Shown here: positions 33,620 through 45,621 of the stretch, piece by piece
How the letters are laid out: the number at the start of each line of letters is the position of its first letter
Position numbering within the stretch: position 1 is the stretch's first letter
Origin: Neofusicoccum parvum
Lineage: Eukaryota; Ascomycota; Dothideomycetes; Botryosphaeriales; Botryosphaeriaceae
Direction: 5' to 3'
NCBI GenBank assembly: GCA_020912385.1
Contig: CP087207.1
Location: 2,108,001-2,172,000 of the forward strand
DNA length: 64,000 nt
Notes under the pieces: model-generated
What the model was told of the DNA's origin: nothing
The model's database searches: none
Seen by the model: only the letters and a program-made list of their open reading frames with translations
Program-made: the position numbers and the translations under genes

Positions 33620-34562
33620 GGCGGCTGCGGAGCAAGCACGACGCCTGCCGTTGGCGTCGATGCGGTGGCTGTCCCTCGTGCAGTCCATCGGGGAGGGTTT
33701 GTTCATTGGCGACGGCAATTACAGGGTCTACAGTTTCAGGGTCTTCAGCGGACATGGAGGGGAGTCATTGGGTTATTATCAACAGTTTTAGCATGGCTTG
33801 CGGGATGGCGTACGGCGCGACGTCCCGGTCTATAGTAGCACGATCTAGGGTTTTTCTTGCTTGCACCGGATCTCGTCAGGCGGTGGTTTGCGCACATGTG
33901 TCAGGGTCCGCCACGGGCTGACGTCTCGTGGCGTGGCGTGCAATCGAACGAACCCACACCGAGGTAACGGCGCGGCACGCGAGTCGGGCCTGGGGCTCGC
34001 GGGTGCTGCAGCCGGTCCGCCGCGCTGCGGGCTGCGGGCTGCGGGCTGCGGGCGGCGCTGCGGGCTTGGACGCGAGCATGCGAGGCTGGAGGCACGACGC
34101 CGTGCTACGCTTCCCACGCGGTCGCGGGGCGGATGCGGCTTCGCTGTGGGAGGCGGGATCCTGCACTAGCGCGGTCGGCAGGCCGGTCAAGGCTGTGGGT
34201 GCGGGTCGCCCAGCACTGGACGGGATCAACAATCAACAACAAATTCTAAGTCCGCAGACCGCCAGAACAGTCAGCAGTCTTTTCCCCTCCCTGGCTGGCG
34301 CGCCGACGCCTCTCCTTTTGACCCGCGCGCGCCCTCTCCCTCCTGCGGTTTCCCTGCGAGTGTGCACCGCGTTCCCTGCCCGAGAGCCTGATCCAGGGCC
34401 CGGCGAAATAACTACACCGCCAACGCATCACCTCCCCCATCCCTTGGACACCGCGGAAAACATCCGAGCGCCCGCGAGTGAACAACATCCAGCACGCCCC
34501 CCGAGCCTCGACGACACATAACCACAACGGCCGCCGGGCCACGCTGCCCCATCAACGCAACC
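33620..34562. other. Promoter and leader region of kinesin-1
   Basis: It contains a short GC-rich tandem run of a GCGGGCT heptamer (about 34020-34052, four to five copies) and a long pyrimidine-rich leader from about 34260 to the kinesin start. The overlapping frames here reflect high GC. Confidence 0.45.
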
Positions 34563-37500
34563 ATGGCGTAAGTACTCCTGACCACCGAGAAAGGAGACGC
34601 GTGCTAACCTCCGCCGCGCAACAGCTCCAACTCCATCAAGGGTGCGTCCTGCCCTCACCTCCCGGCCTGCGCCGCCTCCATCCCTATACTGACAGCCCCC
34701 GCCGACAGTCGTCGCGCGGTTTCGCCCGCAGAACAAGATTGAAATCGCCAGCGGAGGAGAGCCCATCGTCTCCTTCCAGTCCGAGGACACATGCAGCATC
34801 AAGGTACGCCCGGCCACCACGGCTCCCTGGATGGCGCCCAGCGCCCGTCCAGGCCCTCTCCACCATTGACAGGAGAGATGCTGACGCGTTGCTGTGACCA
34901 CAGTCCACCGAAGCCGCGGGCGACTTCACGTTCGACCGTGTCTTTGGCATGACCTCGAAGCAGCATGAAATCTTCGATTTCTCCATCAGGCCGACCGTCG
35001 ACGACATTCTAAATGGCTACAACGGAACCGTGTTCGCCTACGGCCAGACCGGTGCCGGCAAGTCGTTTACCATGATGGGTTCGGACATCGAAGACGAGGA
35101 CAACAAGGGTATAATACCTCGCATCGTCGAGCAGATTTTCGCGAGCATCTTGGCAAGCCCGGGCAACATCGAGTACACCGTCAGGGTCAGCTACATGGAG
35201 ATTTACATGGAGAGGATTCGCGATCTCCTGGCTCCGCAGAATGACAACCTGCCGGTGCACGAGGAGAAGAACAGGGGTGTCTACGTCAAGGGCTTGCTGG
35301 AGATCTACGTGTCCAGCGTGCAAGAGGTCTACGAGGTCATGAGAAGAGGTGGAAGCGCCAGAGCCGTCTCGGCAACCAACATGAACGCGGAGTCCTCGCG
35401 GTCTCACTCGATTTTCGTCATCACCGTTACCCAGAAGAACGTCGAGACCGGCTCCGCAAAGAGCGGTCAGCTGTTCTTGGTTGATCTGGCAGGGTCCGAG
35501 AAGGTCGGCAAGACAGGTGCCAGCGGTCAAACACTCGAGGAGGCCAAGAAGATCAACAAGAGTTTGAGTGCTCTCGGCATGGTCATCAACGCCCTCACCG
35601 ACGGCAAATCCACCCACGTTCCCTACCGTGACTCGAAGCTCACCCGTATCCTGCAAGAATCTCTCGGTGGTAACTCCCGGACAACCCTGGTCATCAACTG
35701 CTCACCTTCCAGCTACAACGATGTCGAAACCCTCAGCACTCTGCGCTTCGGTATGCGTGCGAAGTCCATCAAGAACAAGGCCAAGGTCAACGCGGAGCTC
35801 TCGCCAGCGGAACTCAAGGCCCTGCTCAAGAAGGCTCAGTCTCAGGTCACCACGTTCGAGACTTACATCTCCTCGCTGCATGATGAAGTCCACCAATGGC
35901 GTGCTGGTCAACCCGTGCCGGAGGAGAAGTGGGTGCCTTCCATCGAAATTGCACCCGCTAAGAAGCCCCCGCCCAAGGAGCGTTCCGACACTCCCTCGGC
36001 TGTGGACCGTGTTGCCAACAGGAGGTCTGAGACGCCATCGAGACCGGACTCTCGGATGGATCTCGAGCGTGCTGGCACGCCTGCTCTTCTCGAGAAGGAC
36101 GAGAAGGAGGAGTTCCTGCGCCGCGAGAATGAGCTGCAGGACCAGCTTGCGGAGAAGGAATCTCAGATCGCCAAGGCCGAGAGAAATCTCGCGGATGCGA
36201 AGGAGGAGTTGACCTTCCTCAAGGAGCATGATACCAAGACGAGCAAAGACAACGAGAAGCTCAACACCGAGATCAACGAGCTCAAGATGCAAGTTGAAAA
36301 GATCAACTTCGAGGGCAAGGAGGCCCAGATCACGATGGACGGCCTCAAGGAAGCCAATGCTGAACTCACTGCCGAGCTCGACGACCTCAAGCAGCAGCTT
36401 CTCGACGCCAAGATGAGCGCCAAGGAGACGAGCGCCATCCTGGACGAGAAGGAGAAGAAGAAGGCCGAGCGCATGGCCCAGATGATGGCCGGCTTCGACC
36501 TTGGCGGTGAGATCTTCTCCGATAACGAGAGGAACATCCGCAAGGCCATTGAGCAGCTCGACGTCCTGCTTGAGGTTAGCGGCAACGGCGAGGCGGTTGC
36601 ACCTGACTCGCTCCGCGAGCTTAGGGCCAAGATGCTCGAGACCCAAGGCATCGTCCGCCAGGCCGAGCTTTCCGTCTCGGAGCGTAGCGAGCTGGACGAG
36701 GAGCACATGAAGCGCCGTGAGGCCCTTGAGAAGCGCCTTGCCCATGTGCAGCACGAGTACGAATCCCTGCTCGAGCGCAATCTTAGCGAGGCGGATGTCG
36801 CGGAGGTCAAGCAGCGCCTTGCGGACGCCTATGCCTCAAGGCAAGACGGCGAGACCGAGCTCATTAACGAGATCAAGTCGGACCTTGCCCGTAAAGTGGA
36901 GGAGGTCAAGGACCTCAAGGCGAAGGTGGAGGAGCTTGAGCAGCGTCTCAAGAGCGGTGCCGCGGTGAACGGTGCCAACGGCGTCGCTGCCGTCAACGGC
37001 AAGACCGTGCAGCAGCAGATTGCCGAGTTCGACGCGATGAAGAAGAGCCTCATGCGTGATCTGCAGAACCGGTGTGAACGGGTATATCATCTCAGTTGCA
37101 TAACAGTCGATGCTTTATAGCTAATAGTTTAATTTTCCGGGACAGGTCGTCGAACTCGAGATCTCGCTCGATGAGACACGGGAGCAGTACAACAACGTCC
37201 TGCGGACGTCCAACAACCGGGCGCAGCAGAAGAAGATGGCGTTCCTGGAGCGCAACCTCGAGCAGCTGACGGTCGTGCAGCGGCAGCTGGTGGAGCAGAA
37301 CAGCAGCCTCAAGAAGGAGGTGGCGATCGCCGAGCGCAAGCTGATTGCCCGCAACGAGCGCATCCAATCCCTCGAGAACCTGCTGCAGGACTCGCAGGAG
37401 AAGCTCACGGCGGCGAACCACAGGCACGTTTCAACCCCGATGTTTCTTCCTCATTTGCACTCTTCTCCCCTTCTGTCCCCACTTTTCTTCCACGCGGATC

Positions 37501-37985
37501 AATCTATCTCCTACAAGACATTTATCTCCCGCACAACAAGCAACCCTATCTCATCTCCTCCCCCGTCTCTGCCCTCCAGTCATCTCGCCTCCCCATCCCT
37601 GCCGCCGCCGTTGTTTCCCTTTAATCCTCCCCCAACGTCGTCACCGTCTTCTCCACTGCACAATCCCCGACTCTCGTATCACTCGAATTATAGTAGCTAT
37701 GTAGACGAAGACCCACTTGACTAACACCATAGCCCCGACGGGCGACCGTGGTACAGGTTCGAAGCTCAGCTCACGGCCGTCAAGGAGCGGCTCGAGGCGG
37801 CGAAAGTCGGCTCTACCCGAGGATTGGGCGGCCCTCTCTCCGGGGGCGCCAGCTTGCCCTTCGGCTCTCGCATCGCCAAGCCCCTGCGCGGCGGCGGCGC
37901 TGCTGCCGAAGCCGGCCCCATCGCCTCAATTGCGAGTCCTGAGCAGCCGAAGCGGAGCTCGTGGTTCTTTAACCAGCGCACCTAA
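34563..37985 (+). CDS. KHC: Kinesin-1 heavy chain (conventional kinesin, KinA/NKIN type)
   Basis: Exons 34563..34567, 34625..34641, 34709..34803, 34904..37081, 37146..37423, 37757..37985 give 933 residues, matching fungal kinesin-1. The motor domain (residues 1 to about 330) starts SNSIKVVARFRPQN and shows P-loop GQTGAGKS, switch I NAESSRSHS, switch II DLAGSE and HVPYRDSKLTR. A neck and long coiled coil follow. The tail has the fungal cargo/regulatory block VGSTRGLGG and the autoinhibitory IAK motif (SRIAKPLRGGG), and ends near SSWFFNQR. It moves vesicles and dynein towards microtubule plus ends. The first two exons are only 5 and 17 bp. The last intron (37424..37756, 333 bp) needs a GC donor (AG/GCACGT), because no GT site keeps the FEAQLTAVKERL frame; an acceptor at 37732 with a strong CTAAC branch would add eight residues. 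Confidence 0.93.
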
Positions 37986-38142
37986 TTCGGCTGCCTTGGT
38001 AGCGCCGTCATTGTCGGTGTCGACCAGCTCATGCTCGACACCCACGACGGCCGCTGGCAGTGCGGGTGGTGGGAGGAAACGACTTTCTTGGTGGGACGAC
38101 TACGAGGACCGGAGAAGGAGGGGCGCATACACGCCACTGACG

Positions 38143-38556
38143 ATGCCTTCTTCGGCCGCCTCGCTGTCGGGATTTTTTGATGACGATTGCAACAACAATT
38201 CGGACGAATGGGAGGACATGGACGACGATGGTGATGATGAATCAACAGCAAGGAAATCAAGCGGGTTCGAGGAAATGACGATGGTAGAGGACGGTGTTGC
38301 TGTCAGGGACCTTCTTCTCTTTTCTGACCCTCCTTCTTTTCATAATGGCGAGGGAGAAAGCAGGCGGTCGAGCGTGGCCTACAGCCACAGGCGCTCGTCG
38401 TCGGCCGGATCGAGAAGGTTGCTTCTGTTGCAGCTGGAGCGGCAACGCGAGAAGGTGGCGGTGGGGAGGAGGATGAGACTGGCCGTGGTGGGAGGCGGGT
38501 TGGGGCTTTTCATGCTCATGTGCGTGCTGTATGCACTGAGCTGGATCGCTGGTTGA
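38143..38556 (+). CDS. Possible tail-anchored acidic membrane protein (5' end uncertain)
   Basis: From the ATG at 38143 the frame gives 137 residues: an acidic segment (SDEWEDMDDDGDDES), a Ser/Arg-rich segment, a basic helix (LLLLQLERQREKVAVGRRMR) and one terminal hydrophobic helix (LAVVGGGLGLFMLMCVLYAL) with three residues after it, as in tail-anchored proteins. The frame is open upstream without ATG to 37717, across the last kinesin exon in another frame, and the part just before the ATG (KRLSWWDDYEDRRRRGAY) looks coding, so a 5' exon may be missed. I do not recognise the family. It begins 157 bp after the kinesin stop, which is close for separate transcripts. Confidence 0.45.
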   Translation: MPSSAASLSGFFDDDCNNNSDEWEDMDDDGDDESTARKSSGFEEMTMVEDGVAVRDLLLFSDPPSFHNGEGESRRSSVAYSHRRSSSAGSRRLLLLQLERQREKVAVGRRMRLAVVGGGLGLFMLMCVLYALSWIAG

Positions 38557-41500
38557 TATTTCTGCTCTCTCATATCAACCCATCCCCATCTCTCTCCTTT
38601 ACAACCGTCCGTTCCAAACGTGTCTGGTTCTGCATCTATTATACCGGCGTCAAGACTACGAAGGGAAGAAGAAGAAAGGGAAAGGGCGGCAGCCGTTTTT
38701 AGACTTGTTTTGGCTTTTCCTCTCTTATTATCTCTATCGCTGCTCCTCATCTTCCTCCTTTTTCCTCGACCACAGCCACCTTCTTATATCCAAACACCCT
38801 CATGCACCGTTATATCCACAACGTTTTAAAAATCAACACGCAAACCCCCACTCCTGTAAACCCTTCCTTTTTATTTGTATCATGTAGATGAGATGATTCA
38901 CGTCTTTTTCTCTTTTCCCCTATGTGTACGCGGTGTGCTGCTTATGCTCGTAACTACACGTGTGTCTGTGGGGATCCTTGCAATGCCGCTATCACTGCTG
39001 CGTTCCACTCCGTTTGCCGACTGCCTTGCACACTTCGCTCGCGCTCTGTCTGTCTGGCTTCGGCGTTGCGCTTTGCGTGCGTTACTATACCTTTGTTGGC
39101 CCCTGCCCACCCTGCTTGCTCGACACCCATTCCGGCAGCTCTAGAGATACTCGCGTTGCGATGTGCTTTTGGTGCTTTTGGTGCTTTCGGACTTCGTTGG
39201 TGTTGGTGTTGGGTTGCTGTAAGTATGCCGAGATTGGGCTGGTGAGGGAGAAAGAGAGGTGGTGGGAAGAGGTTGGGTAGATTGGAATACCGTTTTTTTT
39301 TCCTCCCTTCATCTATTTCTCGTGCTTGAGGCTCTGGGTGTGAGGACGTCGACGGGCTGCGGGGATTCCGTGGAGCCTTCTGCCTCAGCCTCCTCCGCTC
39401 GTTCACTGGTCTCGCTACGGATCGGGGAGGTGCCATTGCTGCGGTGGGATGAGGTGGTCTGAGGCTATGTGGTTGCTTTCTCTTTGGTCATGCTTCACCG
39501 TTCTTCGATTCGGAGCCTCCTGGTCAGGCGGTCTTGCGTGAGTGTCTCGTGACGAGGCTCTAAGTCCACCGTCGTGCGGACTTCATCACCGCGGATGATC
39601 GGGAAGGAGGGATTTCCGTCGTCATATCTGAACTTGGGTTTCCAGAGAGCACCACACGGATATGGTGACTTTGGTGCTTTCATGAGGCTGGGTTTCTTAC
39701 ACGTTGGCGTGAGTGGCAGAGTTCATCCTCTGATCGTCAGATTGTGGTGGTTTGGGTAGTTAACAAGGCGGTGAAGGAGATGAACATTCCTGGTGAATGT
39801 TGAAGGTAGTCGGTGCTGTCTCATGATGTTGGATAGCATAATACGTTCGTGTTGATGGACAACATCTCTTCCTGGCGTAGCCCTCCCTGGGTTCTTCGAG
39901 TGTTTCGTTCAGCCACGTTTGGGAAGCCGGGGCGCAGGGCAAGACAGTCCAGCATCTCAGGATGCCAAATCATTTGATCACGCTTTCTTCAGGTCCCTGT
40001 GTGGTCTTTCCAAGATGATGGAGGTGATGGAAGAAAGAACCGGCATATGAAATGTGCTTTTCACTTTGTAAAACACGTGGTGGCCACGCTGTCACGTGCC
40101 CGTGTCACCTTCGATCCAAGTTCACCAACGCCTGCTGTTTCGGATCAGCTGGATTTTTTTAGGCGCCCCGTGACGTGGTTATTATTCCAGTTACTTCGTA
40201 GTTAGCTTTCCGTTCCTTGGCTCTCCAATTTCCTATAAACGTGGTAGGTGAAGAAGTGGCTTCCAAGCTCTACACGCGATTCTGTTTCTAGTGCGTGTTC
40301 AGAGGCATGTCGACTGATCTCGTAGAGATTATACTAGGAGAGTTTGGATAGGTGGGGTCTTGAGGGAGGTGCGGCAATCCGGAACGGCCCGTAGAGCGGG
40401 GACGGTGGAGACGTGCATTTACATACAACACTTCGGGTCATCAGCAGCGTTGCATGATGGTGAGACGGACTCGTGAGCTAGTACAAGTATCTATTGATTA
40501 ATCTACAATATCAGCTTTGGGTTTCTGGTGCTTGCTCGGGTTCGGAGAGAAACACGCTAGGAGCGAGAGCGGAAGGACGAACAGTCGCCCATCTGACTTG
40601 GTCTTGTAGGAGGTGGACGGCGAGATCGCAGGCAAGAAAATAACGGTCAAGATAGATTGCTCTTGAGAGCTGTATACATATAGCAACCATTATATCACAT
40701 GCCTGGGAATTCTTTCTCGAGCTGAATCACCGTCTACTTAGTCTAGTCAGACGACTTAGATATGCGGCATATGCCACAAGAAAATCACGAGCAAACCGTG
40801 GGGTGTAGGAGGATTTGACGGCTCAGGAGCATGCGCGGAGGCACTTTCGCACATCAGGCAAAGCCTTGAAGAGTATCTTCCAAATTCCGGATTGACCTGA
40901 ATTTTGGGTGCTTTGCGTAGGTGGGAAGCGGTGTTATTACACGTAAGTTGCGCTTCTTGAGCCCACGATAGAATCTGGCGGGCTGGAATGTCTGTAGATG
41001 AGCTGTGAATAGCCAATAGAGCGGCAGAGTTTTGAGTTCTTCTCTGTGAACGTCCAAAGTGATCATTTCTCTCCGTGTCTTGTTGAGTCATCCTTGTGTC
41101 AGCTGGCATCATCGATTTTTCGCCCTCCCGGCCTTCTCGAACACGAGTAGTACGCCTATATCTCTGCCATTGGTGGAAGAAAATATCATACATGGGTAGT
41201 GATGGCTCGACTGACAAATCCCCCGGAGAACAGTAGATAGACTTTATATCTAAGACAAAGAGTTCTTGTTCCGATATCGTGGCGCGTACATACATTGCGG
41301 CCCTGCCAAGGGTTTGTTGGTAACCAATGACGAGCTCAACAGAAGGCAGTGAGCATTTAGTTACAGCGGGTCATTTTCCTGTTTGGACCGTCGAAGTTTC
41401 CAGGGCGACTCAGTCGCGGCTCATATCTGCACATGCTTGTAGGTAGCTCCGGGTTGACCACACATGTTGTATACCGGAAGATGCACCTGTTCGTTTTCCG

Positions 41501-41977
41501 CCATCTCCACGTATGTCAGCCTGCGGCTGACCTGAGCACTTTCCAGCACACACTGGTGGGTGCTGCAGCCAACGGCTAGCGCGAGCTACTCCGAAAGGAT
41601 AAGCATACTGGCGTGAAGACTTATCCTTCTTCGACTTTGTGGGCTGTGATGTCAAGACGAGTACTTTAAGCTTCTGTAACTAATATGGAGTATTTAATTT
41701 AGACGATGTATCTTTCCTCGCGTTATTGACCATAGTGCACCTTCAGTGGAGAGGGGTAAGGGTATAGAAAGAGGGACGGCCCGGGTTGGTCAGAAGCGCG
41801 GCCGATGACGACATAGAAATATAGTGGAAAGTGCGGCAACCACTTACACTGGGGCGGGGAAGGAGGTGGCCGTCGCAGTCGCCATTGGCCGTGGGCGTGG
41901 AAACGCGTTCACCAAGCAAGAAGCGAACACCAAGCAACCGCGCGTCCTCAACGCCCCGCATTGTCGCACTGAGCACG
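38557..41977. other. 3.4 kb gene-free stretch, nothing recognised
   Basis: Pyrimidine-rich up to about 39150, then mixed composition, AT-richer after 40200. A short triplicated word (ttttggtgc) occurs at about 39167-39185. No frame with domain or splice logic was found on either strand. Confidence 0.4.
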
Positions 41978-42727
41978 ATGCCAAGCCGTAAGCTCATCCC
42001 CAGTCTCACGGCCACACCCTCCGGCCCGAAGCCACGACCTCTCACCCACGGCCGGCCCGCCGACCGGAGGCCAACATCACCATCGTGACATCGCGCCCGC
42101 GCTATGCTCTAGCATGCTTGACTAACACATGCGCCACGGTGCTATACGGGCACCTTAGTCCCCACCACCACCTTCTCCACCAACACGATCCGCGTCATCC
42201 CCGGAGGCGACGGCGCCGCCGCGGCCACCACCACCAGAGCCGCCGCCCTCGCCCTCGCCCGCGACCACGTCGCCGTCGTCCAGCTCAACCCGCTGCTCGC
42301 GCGGTACGAGCGCCTCTCTTCCGGTCCCGCCGGGGTCGGGAGCGCCTCGGAAGGTGGTGACGGCGGCGGCGGCGACGACTACGACGGGCTGACTCGAGAG
42401 ACGTACCTGATCACGGAGACCATGTCGTACGTGCCGGGGACGCACCTGCTGGACCGCGAGCTGAGCTTCGAGCTGGACGTGGTGGACACGGCGGCGGGGC
42501 TGAGGACGGTGGCGCGCGCGCCGATGGGGTTCGTGAGCGAGCAGGAGTGGGTGGTGAGGGAGGCAGGCGAGGGAGGGAGATGCGTGGTCGAGGAGAGAGT
42601 CACGGCGACGTGTCCGTGGGGACTGCGGTGGTTCGTGGAGGGCACGATGAGGAAGAGCCATGAGACTATTCTCGGGAGGTTCGTGGAGAAGGTGGCTGCA
42701 GAGGTGAAGCAGAAAGGGCGGGAATAG
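41978..42727 (+). CDS. DUF7053-like fungal protein
   Basis: Proposed exons 41978..41987 and 42159..42727 (171 bp intron, donor GTAAGC, TAG acceptor, TTGACTAAC branch) give 192 residues starting MPSLPTTTFSTNTIRVIP. The frame from the acceptor to the stop is well supported: an alpha-beta pattern with LALARDHVAVVQLNPLL, TYLITETMSYVPG, ARAPMGFVSEQEWVV and a long C-terminal helix RKSHETILGRFVEKVAAEVK. This order matches fungal DUF7053 proteins, which look like START/SRPBCC-type folds, with no known function. A Gly/Asp-rich insert (GGDGGGGDDYDG) interrupts the first half. The tiny first exon is inferred from splice signals and could be wrong. Confidence 0.6.
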
Positions 42728-44208
42728 TGAGTGGAGGGGAGCCGATGCGTGTGTGGGCGCCGGTTGGGGGTGTGGGGGGCTGGCTGGCTGTGGCGGGCTG
42801 GCGGATGCGGGATGTTCAGGTTTTGGACAGTACTTTTTCCTTGATTCAGTTACATGAGGCGCGGTTGGGCTGCAGCCTCGGCGAGTTCATGCTTGAGAAA
42901 CGTCCGAAGATAACAGGGGAAAGAAGGCAGGAAGAGATGCTGGAATGCCGTGTCCGACTCGGCTGCATGGATGGATACGTGGTGTCAGAGAGCAGAGGAA
43001 GTAGTGCATCCTTGGGGACCTCGGTAAGGCATTGCGTACTTTCGATCATCGAACGAGTGGATGAGTAAGTTTCTGTCAAATTCCGGGGTACGTGAATATG
43101 TGGGCTGACAGCGTGGCAGCGACACAGCGACGGCACGTATTTGTGAAGAAAGGAGCTGACACGGTGCTGGGACATGACGACGGCTTGGCGACAAGACATG
43201 CGGCTGAGAGTCCGGCTACTTTGGATGGTTTATTCATCACACCGTCGACCATGCCCGTTCGCGGGAAGCGTCGAGGTTTAACGCACCTCTGCACGGCGAA
43301 TATTGGCCGGTTTTCTAGCGCGAAAAAGTAAGCCAAGGCTTGCAGGGCGCCGCCTTATCAGTTCGCTGGATCTGCATCGTCGGAAGATGGGAAGGTACGG
43401 GAGCGCGCAGGGATTGAGGTAGGTGGCCCCACCGGGCTGCAGCTGCCGTCGAAATGGTACACCGGTGGCCAGTGCCTAGCTTATCGCCGTAAAGGCTAAC
43501 GCTGCCTTGTTCACGACAGCTCGCAACGTGTGCCGCTATGTTAACTTTAGCTCTGTGCTTTGATTGGGCTGGCCCCCTGTATCGATCCCGTTCACGAGTT
43601 CTTCTGGTCAGAAGGTATCACAAAACTCTCGCAAAACTCTCTCAGATTAGCAATTTGTACCACGAACCCTGGCCAGCAATCCGCCGCAGAGCCGTTTGGC
43701 CTGCCTGACACTCGGCTCCCGCTGCTCCCGCTGCTCCCGCCACTGGAGGCCAGCTCGTCACGGCCGCATCGCGTATAGATTGCCATGCGTTTTCAGCTTA
43801 GGCCCAGGTTGCAGTTCCTTTGGACGGAAATAAGCTCATGCAAGCCTCGAATCCTACTGCGCCATTCGGAAGAGGCTACGACGTACCTTAGCCTGCTGGG
43901 AATACGATCCGTGCGTTCAGCTGGACGACAACAGCGGCGAGGCCGTTGGTTTTCCGGCCTCGCGGAGCCATTCTCCGAAGCCCTATCTGTGGATCTCTAC
44001 GATGGCTTGACAAAGAGGAAAGCCGGAGGATAGGCGGTTGGGGTGGCCGCCGATGGGGAAGTCCGAGGTCCTGGATATCCCCCTACCCCGGTATATCATG
44101 GACTTGGCTGCATCACTTTCATTAGGATCTGCTATATCCCATTGTCAATCCGCCTTGCCGTTCTTGTCGCCAATACAGCTGCCCTACAGCGCCGATATTC
44201 CATCGAAT
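42728..44208. other. Intergenic stretch upstream of the glycosyltransferase
   Basis: No gene recognised. A small triple repeat (gctcccgct) lies at about 43718-43740. In-frame ATGs at 44053 and 44098 could extend the glycosyltransferase N-terminus into this stretch. Confidence 0.4.
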
Positions 44209-45621
44209 ATGCCACAAGCGGAAAAACCCAACTCGACCTACATGGTCGTCAGTTGCGCCTGTCAAGACGCAGGCGATGCCACGCGCTCCATAGCCCTGGC
44301 CATCGCGCTCCGGGACAACTGCCCGCCGGGCCACAGCCTCAAGATCGACTTCATCTCCAACGGCTCCAAGCTCGAGCACCTCATCTCGGACGCCGGCTTC
44401 CAAGTGATCCCGTGCAACCCGCGCGTCAAGGGCCAGTCGGTCGCGCACGACCTGGGCTGGGACTTCCCCGAGTTCTTCGGCAGCAAGGAGATCGCCGAGG
44501 GCTTCATCCACGGGCAGCTGGCCGCGCTGGAGGCGCTCCGGCCGGACGTCGTGCTGCACGGCATGTGGGCGCCGGCGTCGCTGGCAGCACGCATGCTCGG
44601 CATCCGCACCATCTCGTTCCTGCCGCTGCCCGTGGTGCCGGAGGCGTTCGGGCGCGGCCTGATCCGCGACCTGCCGGACATGATGCCCGGGCTGACGCGG
44701 CTGCCGCGCGCGGTGCGCAAGCAGCTGGCGTGGTGGTCGAGCGGGCTGATGCTCAACGCGCCCATCTTCCACCAGCACCGGCTGGGCGCGGCGGCGCGCG
44801 CCTGCGGCTGGGGCAACGACGGCGCCCTCAGCCTGTTCGACATGGCCGCCGCCGACCTCAACCTCGTCAACGACCTGCCGCTGTTCCACGAGCCGTACGT
44901 GCGCGGCCTGCCCGCCAACGTCGTGCTCACCGGCCCGCTGTTCGCGCCCAACCGCGGCGAGGCCCTCGACCCGGCCATCGTCGCGCACCTCCGCCGGGAC
45001 GGCCGCCCCGCCGTGCTGGTCACGATGGGCAGCTCCGGCACGAAGGAGATGCTGTTCGAGGCGATCCGGGCGTTCGCCGCCGACGAGGACGACGCCGACC
45101 GGGCCAACGTCGTCGTGCTGGCGAGCCACTCCGTCTGCGCGCTGGCCGAGGCGAAGGCGGTCGCGGGCGGCGCGGCGAGGCTGCTGGTCACCAACCAGTT
45201 CATCCCGGCGCCGGCGGCCCACGCCCTGGCCGACGTCGTCGTCTCGCACGGCGGGCAGGGGACCGTGCAGACGGCCATGATGGCCGGGGCGCCGATCGTG
45301 GGCGTCGCGCTGCAGATCGAGCAGCAGACCAACCTGGACAACGTCATGGACTACGGCGCGGGGCTGCGGATCCAGAGGTTCAACTGGAAGGGCCCGGTGA
45401 TCAGGAGGGCGGTGCGGAAGGTGCTGGCCGAGAAGAGCTTCAAGGAGAAGGCGAGGGAGCTGGCGAGCAAGGTGGCGGAGGTGGACGGGGCCAAGGTGGC
45501 GGGAGAGTGCATGTGGAAGTTCATCCTGACCGGGGGCGTCGAGAAATCTGGTGTTGTGTACGGCGTGTCGGAGGTGCGGGGGAGCGACGATGACTTCGCG
45601 ATGGACAGCAAGGCTGTTTAG
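44209..45621 (+). CDS. GT-B glycosyltransferase, UDP-glycosyltransferase (GT1/MGT-like)
   Basis: Intronless gene of 470 residues from the ATG at 44209, placed 11 residues before the first Rossmann strand (MVVSCACQDAGDATRS, the acceptor-side start of the fold). Ordered features: RPDVVLHGMWAPAS in the acceptor domain, NVVLTGPLFAPN at the domain link, VLVTMGSSGTKEM opening the donor domain, then LVTNQFIPA and the donor signature DVVVSHGGQGTVQTAMMAGAPIVG, and a C-terminal helix returning to the first domain. In the family these enzymes move a sugar from a UDP-sugar to a small lipophilic acceptor such as a sterol, macrolide or secondary metabolite. No signal peptide or TM helix is clear, so it is probably cytosolic. 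Third codon positions are almost all G or C, more than in neighbouring genes, and AT-richer DNA follows; transfer is possible. Confidence 0.88.
   Translation: MPQAEKPNSTYMVVSCACQDAGDATRSIALAIALRDNCPPGHSLKIDFISNGSKLEHLISDAGFQVIPCNPRVKGQSVAHDLGWDFPEFFGSKEIAEGFIHGQLAALEALRPDVVLHGMWAPASLAARMLGIRTISFLPLPVVPEAFGRGLIRDLPDMMPGLTRLPRAVRKQLAWWSSGLMLNAPIFHQHRLGAAARACGWGNDGALSLFDMAAADLNLVNDLPLFHEPYVRGLPANVVLTGPLFAPNRGEALDPAIVAHLRRDGRPAVLVTMGSSGTKEMLFEAIRAFAADEDDADRANVVVLASHSVCALAEAKAVAGGAARLLVTNQFIPAPAAHALADVVVSHGGQGTVQTAMMAGAPIVGVALQIEQQTNLDNVMDYGAGLRIQRFNWKGPVIRRAVRKVLAEKSFKEKARELASKVAEVDGAKVAGECMWKFILTGGVEKSGVVYGVSEVRGSDDDFAMDSKAV

Noticed and set aside
35702..36754. 350-codon minus-strand frame opposite the kinesin coiled coil
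   Set aside because: Leu-rich mirror of Glu/Lys codons in a coiled-coil gene; no independent support.
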